Shown here piece by piece: positions 7,606-15,863 of a stretch of DNA of 22,215 nucleotides. The notes beneath the pieces were generated by a model. It was not told the origin of the DNA. It worked only from the letters and a program-made list of their open reading frames with translations, and made no database searches. The first letter of the stretch is position 1; the number at the start of each line of letters is the position of its first letter. The translations under genes and the position numbers were made by a program. The DNA is from CAZQCI01 sp964592255 (lineage in GTDB: Bacteria > UBA10199 > SBBF01), in NCBI GenBank assembly GCA_964592255.1, contig CAZQCI010000030.1, positions 1 to 22,215 of the forward strand, written 5' to 3'.

Positions 7606-8610
7606 ATGTCGTCTTCTGAGGTTCTCAATCCCGTTTCCCCCTTTAAAATAGGGAATTTGTCGCTTCCTCACCGTTTAGTGCTAGCGCCGATGTGTGGCAT
7701 TACGCATAAAGCTTTTCGGCAGGTGTGTAAGGAATATGGGGCAGGGCTTGTCGTCAATCAAATGGTTTCAGCTAAGGCTTTGGTGATGCAAGACAAGAAA
7801 TCGCGGCGGATGCTTTCTTTTGACGAAAAAGAACGTCCCGTAGCCATGCAGGTTTTTGGCAACAATGCGGAAGACTTGGCAGAAGCGGCACGCATTATTC
7901 AAGACACGGGTGTCGACCTTATTGACTTGAACATGGGTTGTCCTGCTAAAAAAATTGTTAACGATGGTGGTGGGTCTGCTCTTCTTAATGATTTATCTCT
8001 GGTTAAAAAAATATTTGAAAAAATGCGTGCGGCTCTCACAATTCCTTTCACGGTGAAGATGCGTGCGGGTTATGGCGATGGTGAATGCCAGGCTTTTGAA
8101 GTGGCTGCTCTTGCAGAAAAGTGTGGTGTGGATGCAGTAGCGCTGCATGCCCGTACGAAGAGCCAAGGTTATTCTGGAAAGGCCGATTGGAGCCTGATCC
8201 GTGAGCTCAAGCAAAAACTGACCATCCCTGTTATTGGCAATGGTGATGTGGAAACTTTTGAGGATGCCTTGCGCATGATGCGGGAAACCGGCTGTGATGC
8301 TGTGATGACGGGCCGTGGTGCGACTGAGAGGCCATGGATTTTTAAAAGTTTTGTCGAACAAAAAGAACACCTACCGAGTACTCAAGAACTATGTGATTTA
8401 GTTTTTAGGCAATATGAATATTTTTTTGATTTTTTTGGTTTGGAGTCGGGTATGAAATTAATGCGTAAGCATTTGTGTTTTTACTCCAAAGGAATGGAAG
8501 GTGGTTCCGATTTCCGCAATCGTGCGGTGCGAATGGATAAGTGGGAAGAAGTCCGTATTCTTATTTCGGACTTTTTTGGTTCGGCACATGCAGTTTCAAA
8601 TTCCAACTGA
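7606..8610 (+). CDS. dusB: tRNA-dihydrouridine synthase (DusB-type)
   Basis: FMN-dependent, NADPH-using reduction of uridine to dihydrouridine in tRNA D-loops. The 334-residue TIM-barrel protein shows LAPMCGITHKAFR (FMN contact), NMGCPAKKI with catalytic C112, VKMRAGYGD, ALHARTKSQGYSGKADW, VIGNGDVETFEDA and TGRGATERPWIF, the usual order for Dus proteins. The GCPAKK context and length fit DusB, but DusA/DusC specificity cannot be excluded by eye. The ATG has no strong Shine-Dalgarno, and a 15-bp palindrome array ends 18 nt upstream. The 3' end overlaps the histidine-kinase gene by 23 nt, making it first gene of a dusB-kinase-activator-thiE-thiD run; dusB next to a NtrB/NtrC pair is a familiar proteobacterial arrangement. 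Confidence 0.93.
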   Translation: MSSSEVLNPVSPFKIGNLSLPHRLVLAPMCGITHKAFRQVCKEYGAGLVVNQMVSAKALVMQDKKSRRMLSFDEKERPVAMQVFGNNAEDLAEAARIIQDTGVDLIDLNMGCPAKKIVNDGGGSALLNDLSLVKKIFEKMRAALTIPFTVKMRAGYGDGECQAFEVAALAEKCGVDAVALHARTKSQGYSGKADWSLIRELKQKLTIPVIGNGDVETFEDALRMMRETGCDAVMTGRGATERPWIFKSFVEQKEHLPSTQELCDLVFRQYEYFFDFFGLESGMKLMRKHLCFYSKGMEGGSDFRNRAVRMDKWEEVRILISDFFGSAHAVSNSN

Positions 8611-9664
8611 TCATAGCGATCTTAGCTTGTTTCTGGAGAATCTCAGGCATGCTGTTGTTTTGGTAAGCCCCGAAGGGATTATTTTACAGAATAACCCTTC
8701 CTTCCAGTCGTTGTTTGCCCGTGAACTTTTTTCCTCTGACGATATTTTTAAAGTGTTTCGCCATAATCCAGAGTTATCCCATGCTCTTAAAAAAATTATT
8801 GAAACGCGTGGCAGTTATTATTTGCGCGATTCTTTGGTCTATACCGATTCTAAAGTTCCTCGTTCTATGGACGTGGAAATTTTTCCGCTCATCGATTCTC
8901 ACGGTTCTCTTTTTGCGGTTAGTTTGCTCTTTCGTGATCGTTCCAGTTTAGTGAGATTTGAGGAGCAAGAGAAAAGAAATGATCGCATGGGTTATTTGGC
9001 GATGATTGCTTCGGGCTTAGCCCATGAAATACGAAATCCATTAAGTGGTATCAAAGGGGCGTCGCAATTACTTTCGGAAGAATTAACCGACAAAGGGGAG
9101 TTGAAGGAATACGCCGATATCATCCAAAAAGAAGTCGATCGAGTGGATCGCTTGGTGGATGATTTATTGCACTTAACTAAACCCAGGGCGATGAATCGTC
9201 GTGCTGTTAACATCAATCAAGTATTACATGATCTGATGGTTTTACAAAAAACGGTAGGAGCTGTTTCGATTAAATATAGTGAGCAATTTGATCCAAGCTT
9301 ACCTCATGTGCAGGGAGACGAAGCCGCTTTGTCACAAGTGTTTTTAAATCTAATCAAAAATGCGCGTCAGGCTCTTGCCAAAGATGGCCATGTGATTGTT
9401 CGTTCACGCATGGTAACGGATTTTGGATTAAGGACGCAGGATAAAAAGAAAATGTTTTTGGCTGTTGATGTTGAAGATAATGGAAAAGGGATGACACCTG
9501 ATGAAATGTCCAAAATTTTTGTTCCTTTTTTTACCACAAAAGCTCAAGGCTCCGGTTTAGGACTCGCCTTGTGTCAGCAAATTGTGGAGGAGCATGAAGG
9601 AACCATTTTAGTTAAAAGCGAACCGGGTAGAGGGTCTGTTTTTTCGGTTCTTCTTCCGGTATGA
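8588..9664 (+). CDS. NtrB-like PAS-domain sensor histidine kinase
   Basis: Soluble sensor kinase (358 aa, no membrane segment) that should phosphorylate the NtrC-type activator next to it. A PAS-like domain spans about residues 10-120, then the dimerisation/phosphoacceptor helix with H146 in LAHEIRNPLSGIKG, N-box NLIKNARQAL (N258), G1 DNGKGM (297-302), F-box FVPFFTT and G2 GSGLGLAL (321-328). This is the layout of NtrB/GlnL. Start 8588 was preferred to the in-frame ATG 8501, because the additional 29 codons lie inside dusB and look nothing like a PAS N-terminus. The overlap with dusB is 23 nt and with the regulator 4 nt (ATGA). The signal is unknown; no glnA or glnB is in the window, so a nitrogen role is not shown. 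Confidence 0.92.
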   Translation: MQFQIPTDHSDLSLFLENLRHAVVLVSPEGIILQNNPSFQSLFARELFSSDDIFKVFRHNPELSHALKKIIETRGSYYLRDSLVYTDSKVPRSMDVEIFPLIDSHGSLFAVSLLFRDRSSLVRFEEQEKRNDRMGYLAMIASGLAHEIRNPLSGIKGASQLLSEELTDKGELKEYADIIQKEVDRVDRLVDDLLHLTKPRAMNRRAVNINQVLHDLMVLQKTVGAVSIKYSEQFDPSLPHVQGDEAALSQVFLNLIKNARQALAKDGHVIVRSRMVTDFGLRTQDKKKMFLAVDVEDNGKGMTPDEMSKIFVPFFTTKAQGSGLGLALCQQIVEEHEGTILVKSEPGRGSVFSVLLPV

Positions 9665-11067
9665 TGATGGCCACTATTCTTATAGCCGATGATGAAGTGA
9701 GTATCCGTACTATTCTTTCCAAAATGATGGAAAAGAAAGGGTACCAAGTGTTGCGTGCTAAAACGGGTGAAGAAGCGTATGCTTTTCTCACGCAAACTCC
9801 GGTTGACGTGGCCTTAGTGGATATCCGCATGCCGGAACTTAGTGGCTTGGATCTTTTAAACCGCCAGAAAGACTATCCTTCACATCCCTTAATTTTTGTC
9901 ATGACAGCTCAAGACACCATGGAAAATGCTGTAGAAGCCATGAAGCGTGGAGCGTTTGACTACATTACTAAGCCTTTCGATCTAGATGAATTAAGTCTTT
10001 TAGTAGAGCGTGCGCTGGAAACTAGAAAATTACAAACGGAAGTAAAGATGTTGCGCGAGCAACAAGTGCATGCGCCTTACACCTTGGTAGGTAAATCAAA
10101 GCCGCTTCAAGAAATTTTTAAAACCATCGGTCGTGTGGCTAATCAGGATGTGACTGTTCTTATTGAAGGAGAAAGTGGAACGGGAAAAGAATTGGTGGCC
10201 AAAGCCATTCATTACCAAGGAAGCCGTGCGCCCAATCCCTTTGTGGCGGTTAATTGCTCCGCCATTCCGCGTGAGTTACTGGAGAGTGAATTATTCGGTT
10301 ACAAAAAAGGAGCTTTTACAGGTGCTGTAAGTGATAAAGCCGGTTATTTTGAGCAAGCTCATTTAGGGACTTTATTTTTAGATGAAATTGGAGAACTGCC
10401 TCTTAACGTTCAGGCCAAGTTGTTGCGTGTGTTGCAAGAGAAAGAAATCCAGCGGGTTGGTGATACGAAAGTGCGTACTGTAAATGTACGCATTATTGCT
10501 GCCACCAACCGTAGTCTTAAAGGTATGGTTGGAAAGGGAGAGTTTCGTGAAGACCTTTTCTTTAGGTTGAATGTGGTGCCGTTATTGTTGCCTCCACTTC
10601 GCGAACGTCGTTCTGACATCCCTTTGCTCGTGGATTATTTTATTCAACATTATTCTAACGAGTTACTGCAAAGGCCTATTCAAATTGAAGCCGCCGCTAA
10701 AAATTTTCTACAAAAACAGGATTGGCCTGGAAACGTGCGAGAATTAGAAAATGTCATCCGTCGTACTCTCGTGCTCAACCAGAGTGGAATTCTGACAAGG
10801 GAAGATTTTGAAAAAAATGGTTATGTTTCTTCATCGACCATTCGTAGTTTGCCGGCTTTGGAAGATTTAATCGAATTGCAGCTGAAGAGTTATTTTCAAT
10901 CGTATGATACGGATGACAATTTACATGAGCGTTTTTTGGAAATTATTGAACGTCCTTTAATCCGCCTTGTCTTAAAAAAAACGGGGGGAAATCAAATTAA
11001 AGCAGCCCGTCTTTTAGGACTAAACCGTAACACTTTGCGGAAAAAAATTAAGGATTTGAAAATATGA
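9661..11067 (+). CDS. NtrC-family sigma-54-dependent response regulator
   Basis: Activator of RpoN-dependent promoters, 468 aa with the full three-domain layout. Receiver domain 4-120: acidic pair DD at 10-11, phosphoacceptor D54 in LVDIRMPE, conserved K104 in ITKPFD. AAA+ domain about 141-375: Walker A GESGTGKE (170-177), the sigma-54-contacting GAFTGA loop (217-222), Walker B LFLDE and RVGDTK. The C-terminal Fis-type helix-turn-helix is at about 440-468 (GGNQIKAARLLGLNRNTLRKKI). The start ATGATGATG overlaps the kinase stop, and any of the three ATGs could be used. It overlaps thiE by 4 nt. I found no convincing -24/-12 promoter in the window, so its targets lie elsewhere or are not recognisable. 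Confidence 0.95.
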   Translation: MMMATILIADDEVSIRTILSKMMEKKGYQVLRAKTGEEAYAFLTQTPVDVALVDIRMPELSGLDLLNRQKDYPSHPLIFVMTAQDTMENAVEAMKRGAFDYITKPFDLDELSLLVERALETRKLQTEVKMLREQQVHAPYTLVGKSKPLQEIFKTIGRVANQDVTVLIEGESGTGKELVAKAIHYQGSRAPNPFVAVNCSAIPRELLESELFGYKKGAFTGAVSDKAGYFEQAHLGTLFLDEIGELPLNVQAKLLRVLQEKEIQRVGDTKVRTVNVRIIAATNRSLKGMVGKGEFREDLFFRLNVVPLLLPPLRERRSDIPLLVDYFIQHYSNELLQRPIQIEAAAKNFLQKQDWPGNVRELENVIRRTLVLNQSGILTREDFEKNGYVSSSTIRSLPALEDLIELQLKSYFQSYDTDDNLHERFLEIIERPLIRLVLKKTGGNQIKAARLLGLNRNTLRKKIKDLKI

Positions 11068-11687
11068 TTCGCGGCCTCTATGCCATTGTGGACCCAGCCT
11101 TATCTTCAGGGGTTCCTATTGATACTTTAGCTCGTGATTATTTGGAAGGAGGGGCTTCCATTATCCAGTTGCGTTGTAAAGAAGATGTGGAACAACAAGT
11201 GGAGCATGCCCAAAAAATTATTCAGCTTAAAAAAAAATATTCTTTTTTATTTATTATTAATGACGAACCCGAAGTAGTCGACCGCGTTGGCGCCGATGGT
11301 GTTCATCTAGGGCAGGAAGATATGGACGTGTCGGTGGCACGTGGATTATTGGGTCCTAAAAAAATTATTGGGAAATCCACTCACTCGTTAATTGAAGCCA
11401 GAAGTGCGTGGGAGGAAGAAGTGGACTACATTGCCGTGGGAGCCATCTATCCCACCACTTCAAAACCATTGGGGCATCCTGTGGTGGGTTTGACGATGTT
11501 AGAAAACATTTGTGAGCGTTCTCCCAAACCTGTTGTGGCTATTGGGGGTATTAATCGCCGGAATGTGAAACAAGTCATCAAAGCAGGGGCTTCTTCAGTG
11601 GCCCTTATTTCGGCTTTAAGCCAAGCTAAGGACCGCGTAGCGGCTGCCCGTTATTTTTCGGATTTGTTTAAATCCGTTCCCGATTAA
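11064..11687 (+). CDS. thiE: Thiamine-phosphate synthase
   Basis: Joins HMP-pyrophosphate and the thiazole phosphate to give thiamine monophosphate. The 207-aa TIM-barrel protein has all main ThiE motifs: LYAIVDP, IIQLRCKE (diphosphate contact), FIINDEPEVVDRVGADGVHLGQED, IGKSTHS, DYIAVGAIYPTTSKP, VVAIGGINRRNV and AGASSVALISAL. The ATG overlaps the stop of the response-regulator gene by 4 nt, so it is translationally coupled to a regulatory operon rather than to other thi genes upstream. No TPP riboswitch is visible before it. The downstream partner thiD is separated by 64 nt containing a palindrome. Confidence 0.95.
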   Translation: MIRGLYAIVDPALSSGVPIDTLARDYLEGGASIIQLRCKEDVEQQVEHAQKIIQLKKKYSFLFIINDEPEVVDRVGADGVHLGQEDMDVSVARGLLGPKKIIGKSTHSLIEARSAWEEEVDYIAVGAIYPTTSKPLGHPVVGLTMLENICERSPKPVVAIGGINRRNVKQVIKAGASSVALISALSQAKDRVAAARYFSDLFKSVPD

Positions 11688-11700
11688 AATAAAAGACTTG

Positions 11701-11740
11701 GCCACCTGAGCCAAAGACTACTTTGGCGAAAGAGGCGGGC
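11701..11740. repeat. GC-rich palindromic element between thiE and thiD
   Basis: The inner stem GCCAAAG (11710-11716) / CTTTGGC (11721-11727) with ACTA loop is flanked by GCCACCT (11701) and AGGCGGGC (ending 11740), which also pair apart from mismatches. It has no T-run, so it is REP-like rather than an intrinsic terminator. It ends two bases before the AGGGGG likely serving thiD. Confidence 0.65.
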
Positions 11741-11751
11741 TAGGGGGCATT

Positions 11752-12504
11752 ATTAAAACTATCAAGAATAAAAAAATCCTCATTATCTCGGGACTTAATC
11801 CTTCTGGTCAGGCTGGTTTTTTAAAAGATGCGGCGATGGCTTTTTCTTGCCGGGTAGAAGTTTCCGGTGTGGTGACGGCATTGACGGCACAAAATTCCAA
11901 AAAATTTTATGCCGCTCAAGTTGTTCGTCCTGAAATTTTTAAAAAACAATTCCAATCGATTTTACCTTTATCTCAATATCAGGCGATAAAAATTGGGATG
12001 CTGGGCAATGAAAAAATAATCCAAGTTCTCTTGACTGTTTTTAAAAAAGAAAAAAAAATACCTCCCGTTATTTTAGATCCGGTACTTCAGTCATCCACAG
12101 GTGGGGTATTACTCAATCAACAAGGCCGAATTCTTTTATGGAAAAAGATGCTTTCTCACGTCGCTCTTTGGACGCCTAACTTGGAAGAAGCCTCTTATTA
12201 TTATGGGTCTAAAATTTTTACTCTTAAACACATGAAAGAAGCTGCCGATGATTTTTGGAACACTCTGCGGGTGCCTGTTTTGATTAAGGGTGGGCATCTC
12301 AAAGGGCAGCCTCAAGATTTATTCTATGATGGAATCCGTAAAACTTTGTTTTCTTTTCCAAGGGTAAAAACAAAAAATATCCGTGGTACCGGATGTGCGT
12401 TATCTACACTCATTACCTCTTTTGTTGCACAGGGTTTTCCACTGCTTGCAGCCGTAAAAGAAGCCAGGCAGGTTTTGCAAGGATGGTTGAGCTTGCCGAG
12501 GTGA
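11752..12504 (+). CDS. thiD: Hydroxymethylpyrimidine (phospho)kinase ThiD, apparent ATT start
   Basis: Phosphorylates HMP and HMP-P to supply HMP-PP to ThiE. The substrate/ribokinase-fold N-terminus KKILIISGLNPSGQAGFLKDAA corresponds to the conserved GSDPSGGAG region and precedes the first ATG (11836). Other motifs are VVTALTAQNS, AIKIGMLGN, PPVILDPVLQSSTGG, WTPNLEEA, VLIKGGH and NIRGTGCALST with the catalytic GTGC. The frame is open from the TGA at 11707, yet no ATG, GTG, TTG or CTG occurs in frame before 11836. I therefore place the start at ATT 11752 (or ATT 11749), just after AGGGGG (11742-11747), giving about 250 aa, close to normal. An ATG start at 11836 would remove the active-site strand. 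The 3' end converges on pabC with one base between stops. Confidence 0.85.
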   Translation: MKTIKNKKILIISGLNPSGQAGFLKDAAMAFSCRVEVSGVVTALTAQNSKKFYAAQVVRPEIFKKQFQSILPLSQYQAIKIGMLGNEKIIQVLLTVFKKEKKIPPVILDPVLQSSTGGVLLNQQGRILLWKKMLSHVALWTPNLEEASYYYGSKIFTLKHMKEAADDFWNTLRVPVLIKGGHLKGQPQDLFYDGIRKTLFSFPRVKTKNIRGTGCALSTLITSFVAQGFPLLAAVKEARQVLQGWLSLPR

Positions 12505-12505
12505 A

Positions 12506-13366
12506 TTATCCTTTCAATTCATCTTCTAGAAAATCTTTATAAACTTCCATTATTTTTTGGGTGATGTTTCCTGGTTTGCCGTTACCTACGTCCGCTCCAG
12601 CCAGTTGAGTGACAGGCATGATTTCAAGTGTGGAGCCGGTTAGGAAAATTTCAGAAACTTTTTCGAGGTCTTCTTCTGTGATGGCCTGTTCAGAAAATTC
12701 CATTCCTTCTTCTTTAATTAAATTAATCACAATTTGCCGTGTTACTCCAGGGAGTAGCCCTAACGATGTTGGGGGAGTGTGAATTTTTTTACCCGAAACC
12801 CAAAAGATATTCGAGGACGTTGTTTCGGCTACAAAACCGTTAGCTGTCAGTAAAATACCGTCGAAGGTTTTTTTCTCTGCAATCTCCCGACGGGCGATCA
12901 TCTTCGTTAAATAATTCATGGCCTTTACTGTGGAGGCAGGTGGCGGGTCATTTTTAACGGAGTGAATGAAGGTTAAATCAATGCCTTGTTCATATTTTTC
13001 ATCCGGCCAAGGGAGAAACGGCTCACATAAAATCACGGTGTTGATTTCATTATCTTCCTCTAACACGCTGGGGCGCAGTCCTTTATTTAAGGCAGAAATT
13101 AAAATTTTAATTCGGGCATTTTTAATTTTATTGGCTTCCAACAAATCACTGACTCCTTTACGGAGATGAGCAGGATGTGGAAAGGGAATCCCCAAAAAAG
13201 TAGAAGACCATTCCATGCGTTCCAAATGTTTGTCGAGAAAAGGGAGTTTTCCATCGTAGGAACGGAATGTTTCAAATAAGCCTTCACCAAATAAATAGCC
13301 ACGGTCAAAGACAGAAATTTTTGCTTCTGCTTCGTCCACCAATTTTCCGTTTAAGTAAATTTTCAT
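12506..13366 (-). CDS. pabC: Class IV PLP aminotransferase, probably aminodeoxychorismate lyase PabC
   Basis: Fold-type IV PLP enzyme of 286 aa: MKIYLNGKLVDEAEAKISVFDRGYLFGEGLFET is the usual N-terminal block, K148 in TVKAMNYL the Schiff-base lysine, and E181 with TTSSNIF the PLP ring-nitrogen and phosphate contacts, followed by LGLLPGVTR. Sequence alone does not separate aminodeoxychorismate lyase from branched-chain or D-amino-acid aminotransferases. The call rests on its 4-nt ATGA overlap with pabB, whose product is its substrate. As PabC it would split 4-amino-4-deoxychorismate into p-aminobenzoate and pyruvate for folate synthesis. It is the last gene of the minus-strand operon; its stop lies one base from the thiD stop with no room for a terminator. 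Confidence 0.85.
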   Translation of the reverse strand: MKIYLNGKLVDEAEAKISVFDRGYLFGEGLFETFRSYDGKLPFLDKHLERMEWSSTFLGIPFPHPAHLRKGVSDLLEANKIKNARIKILISALNKGLRPSVLEEDNEINTVILCEPFLPWPDEKYEQGIDLTFIHSVKNDPPPASTVKAMNYLTKMIARREIAEKKTFDGILLTANGFVAETTSSNIFWVSGKKIHTPPTSLGLLPGVTRQIVINLIKEEGMEFSEQAITEEDLEKVSEIFLTGSTLEIMPVTQLAGADVGNGKPGNITQKIMEVYKDFLEDELKG

Positions 13367-14745
13367 GATGTTAAAGATGCCTCGTCATCTTTTTCTAATG
13401 TTAAGGCCTGTTTTATACCGCTGGCTTTGACCATCAGTTCTTCATACTCTGCAGTGCTTTCGGAGTCGGCCACAATGCCGCCTCCGGCGTGGAAATAAAC
13501 TTTTTCTCCAACTTTAGTCAAGGTGCGAATGGGAAGGTTAAAACAGGCTTCTCCTGTGTTGCTTAAAAAACCCAAAGCTCCTGTGTAAACGGAGCGCGGG
13601 GTTTTCTCCAATTCTTCGATGATGTCCATGGCCCTGATTTTAGGGGCTCCCGTCACGGAACCACCAGGAAAAAGAGCTTTTAAAGCATGAATAGTATTGT
13701 GCCCTTCTTTGATGTGCCCAGAAACATGGGCTACTAAATGGTGAACTTGGGCAAAACTTTCTACAGTTGCTAGAGATTCAACGCAGACGGATCCGGGCTT
13801 GCAAATTTTTCCCAAGTCGTTTCGTTCTAAATCAACAATCATCAAAAGCTCCGCCTGATCTTTTTGCGAGTGGATTAACTCTTCTTTTGCTTGGAGATCG
13901 GCATTAGGTTGTTGATGTCTTTTTCGTGTTCCTTTGATGGGGCTGGTGCTTGCTTTTCCATCTTTAAAAGATAAAAGAAGTTCAGGGGAGGCCGAAAGGA
14001 TTTGAAAATCTTTTGTATTCAGCAAAGCAGCATAGGGCGCTGGAGAAATATATCGTAAATTTTTGTAAATGGTCTCTGTTGAAAGAGAGGTGTTTGTTTC
14101 GAAGCGTCCTGTTAGGTTGACCTGATAGATATCCCCGGCTTTTAAATAATTTTTGATGTGGGTAATTTTTTGAGAATAATCTTCAAATGAAAAAGGAAGT
14201 TTAATTTTGTCATTGCGAGGTCCGAGGGCTAGTGCAGAGGGCTTAAGTAATCCAGTGGAATGATCTGGATTGCTTTGGTGGCTTTTTTTGGTGGACTCTT
14301 TATCATGACTAAAAATTTTTTCTCTCCATATTTCTAATCTCGATTTTGGATGAGAATCTTCCGTTATTAAAAATTTTTTGCCACTTTTATGGTCTATCAC
14401 TAAAATTTCTGAATAAAAGCCAAACCAATAGAGGGGAATAGGTCCGTCATTTTGTTTTGTCTTATGATCTTCTAAAAATGAGTAGGTTTCGTAAGCTAAA
14501 TAGCCGACAAGACCTCCCATGAAGGGAAAAGGTCCGGGATTTTTTTTCTCTTGAGCAAAAGATTCAAGAAAAGGCCAGGGGTTGTTGTTGCCTGTTTCAA
14601 TTTTTTCAGCAAAAATTCCGGCATAAGAGTAGCGGGCTTGGGAGTGCTGACCATCGCTGCTATCTAGAAAAAAAGCGTTGGGGGTTTGTGCCACCAAGGA
14701 ACTGATGGTGTCGGCAGAAATATCAAAAGGAATTTCGATGATCAT
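13363..14745 (-). CDS. pabB: Aminodeoxychorismate synthase component I
   Basis: Converts chorismate and ammonia to 4-amino-4-deoxychorismate. It is 460 aa with an N-terminal anthranilate-synthase-I-like region (1-145, including GGLVGYLAYE) and a chorismate-binding domain (186-455). Diagnostic PIKGT at 269-273, with K271, marks PabB; TrpE has PIAGT. Other motifs are GDIYQVNLTGRF, YISPAPYAALL, LLMIVDLERNDLGKIC, LFPGGSVTGAPKIRAM, YTGALGF and FHAGGGIVADS. Residues about 156-179, the linker between domains, are encoded by a palindromic repeat. No glutaminase partner (pabA) is in the window. It overlaps pabC and the upstream ArsA-like gene by 4 nt each. Confidence 0.95.
   Translation of the reverse strand: MIIEIPFDISADTISSLVAQTPNAFFLDSSDGQHSQARYSYAGIFAEKIETGNNNPWPFLESFAQEKKNPGPFPFMGGLVGYLAYETYSFLEDHKTKQNDGPIPLYWFGFYSEILVIDHKSGKKFLITEDSHPKSRLEIWREKIFSHDKESTKKSHQSNPDHSTGLLKPSALALGPRNDKIKLPFSFEDYSQKITHIKNYLKAGDIYQVNLTGRFETNTSLSTETIYKNLRYISPAPYAALLNTKDFQILSASPELLLSFKDGKASTSPIKGTRKRHQQPNADLQAKEELIHSQKDQAELLMIVDLERNDLGKICKPGSVCVESLATVESFAQVHHLVAHVSGHIKEGHNTIHALKALFPGGSVTGAPKIRAMDIIEELEKTPRSVYTGALGFLSNTGEACFNLPIRTLTKVGEKVYFHAGGGIVADSESTAEYEELMVKASGIKQALTLEKDDEASLTS
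14209..14274. repeat. Palindromic element (family A) inside pabB, in frame
   Basis: On the plus strand it begins GTCATTGCGAGG (14209-14220), matching the end of the copy at 1100, and contains AATCCAG/CTGGATT inverted around 14249-14271 followed by GCTT, the core seen in the other copies. The far end is not a clear GTCATTGCGA match. On the coding strand it is read through as pabB residues about 156-179 without stop or frame change. Confidence 0.65.
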
Positions 14746-15863
14746 GCTTTAAGATTAAGGCCTAAACGATAAAGTCCTTCTAAGTCGTGAATATCGGATT
14801 CAAACAGAGGTATGGTGATAAGGAACTCTTTTTTTCCCAAAATATTTTTCATGTCATTTTTAAAACGTTCATCCCGTTCAGCTCTTTTTTGAAAAAGATC
14901 AAAACAAGTTTCCATTTTTTCGGCGATATCGTCCCCCATTAAACTTTTTAACTCTTTAACGGCTTTGTTTTTTTTCGCCCCCGACATTTCATAATAAGGA
15001 TAAACCCGATTTAAAATCAGTCCAGAAAGCGTGAGGGATAATTCCTTAAGCGTTTTAATAAAATAACGTGCTTCTTCAATCGATTTGTCCTCGCAAGCAC
15101 TGACTAAGATAAAAGATGTGTCGGGGGAGGCGAGTATTTTTTTAACATCTGCTGCCCGGCTTTGAAAGCCGCCCAATAGTTCTTTAAAAGCCACTAACAT
15201 TTCTGAAATTTCTTGCAAAAAAGCAAATCCAGTAATGCGGTCGAATATTTTTAAAATAATTTGGGATCCTTTTTCAAACAACTTAAAACCTTTTTGACTT
15301 ACCATCATGGCAGGTTTGAGAAGAAGATGAATCATGCTGTGGCCTAACGCATCGATCATTTTTTGGGGGGCGTTAAGAAAGTCAATGGCGTGGGTCGTAG
15401 GAGGAGTATCGATGACGATGAGGTCATAATCATTTTTTTGAGAAAATTCGTACAACTTCTCCATGGCCATATATTCTTGCGATCCGGCCATCATGCTGGA
15501 CATGTGTTGGTATATTTTATTGGACAAAATTTTCTGTTCCACTTCCTTTGATGGCGCAAAGCGTGTGACCAGTTGATCGAAAGTGCTTTTGGAATCCAGC
15601 ATCATGGCCCACAGTTCACCACTTCCGTTTTGGGTCACTTTTTGAAAAAGCTTAGGGCTGATTTTGCGTGGTTTGTCGTCTAAAACTTCTAGACCCAAGG
15701 AAGTGGCCAAGCGCTTGGCCGGATCGATGGTTAAGACCATCACTTTTTTTCCGGAAGCGGCCATTTGTAAGGCCAAACTTGCGGATAGTGTCGTTTTGCC
15801 AACGCCACCGCTCCCGCAAACGAGAATGAGTTTTTTGTCGGATAATAGGTCAATCATGATCAT
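14742..15863 (-). CDS. ArsA/Get3-like ATPase with altered P-loop (copy 1)
   Basis: SIMIBI-class ATPase of the ArsA/Get3 family, 373 aa. The P-loop is GSGGVGKTT (17-25): it keeps K23 but has serine at 18, where the family carries the signature lysine (GKGGVGKT) that reaches across the dimer. Other motifs are VLTIDPAKRLATSLG and the switch-like IDTPPTTHAIDFLN in place of DTAPTGHT. A helical insert near 175-235 (methionine- and phenylalanine-rich, LLLKPAMM, GFAFLQEISEML) is where Get3-type proteins bind hydrophobic clients. No arsenic genes lie nearby, so arsenite pumping is unlikely. It overlaps the next ATPase by 14 nt and pabB by 4 nt. An in-frame ATG at 15857 has a better-spaced GGGA and may be the true start. 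Confidence 0.88.
   Translation of the reverse strand: MIMIDLLSDKKLILVCGSGGVGKTTLSASLALQMAASGKKVMVLTIDPAKRLATSLGLEVLDDKPRKISPKLFQKVTQNGSGELWAMMLDSKSTFDQLVTRFAPSKEVEQKILSNKIYQHMSSMMAGSQEYMAMEKLYEFSQKNDYDLIVIDTPPTTHAIDFLNAPQKMIDALGHSMIHLLLKPAMMVSQKGFKLFEKGSQIILKIFDRITGFAFLQEISEMLVAFKELLGGFQSRAADVKKILASPDTSFILVSACEDKSIEEARYFIKTLKELSLTLSGLILNRVYPYYEMSGAKKNKAVKELKSLMGDDIAEKMETCFDLFQKRAERDERFKNDMKNILGKKEFLITIPLFESDIHDLEGLYRLGLNLKA

Noticed and set aside
8501..8587. Upstream ATG that would extend the NtrB-like kinase by 29 residues
   Set aside because: The extension lies inside dusB codons and does not resemble a PAS-domain N-terminus; ATG 8588 starts where the domain begins.
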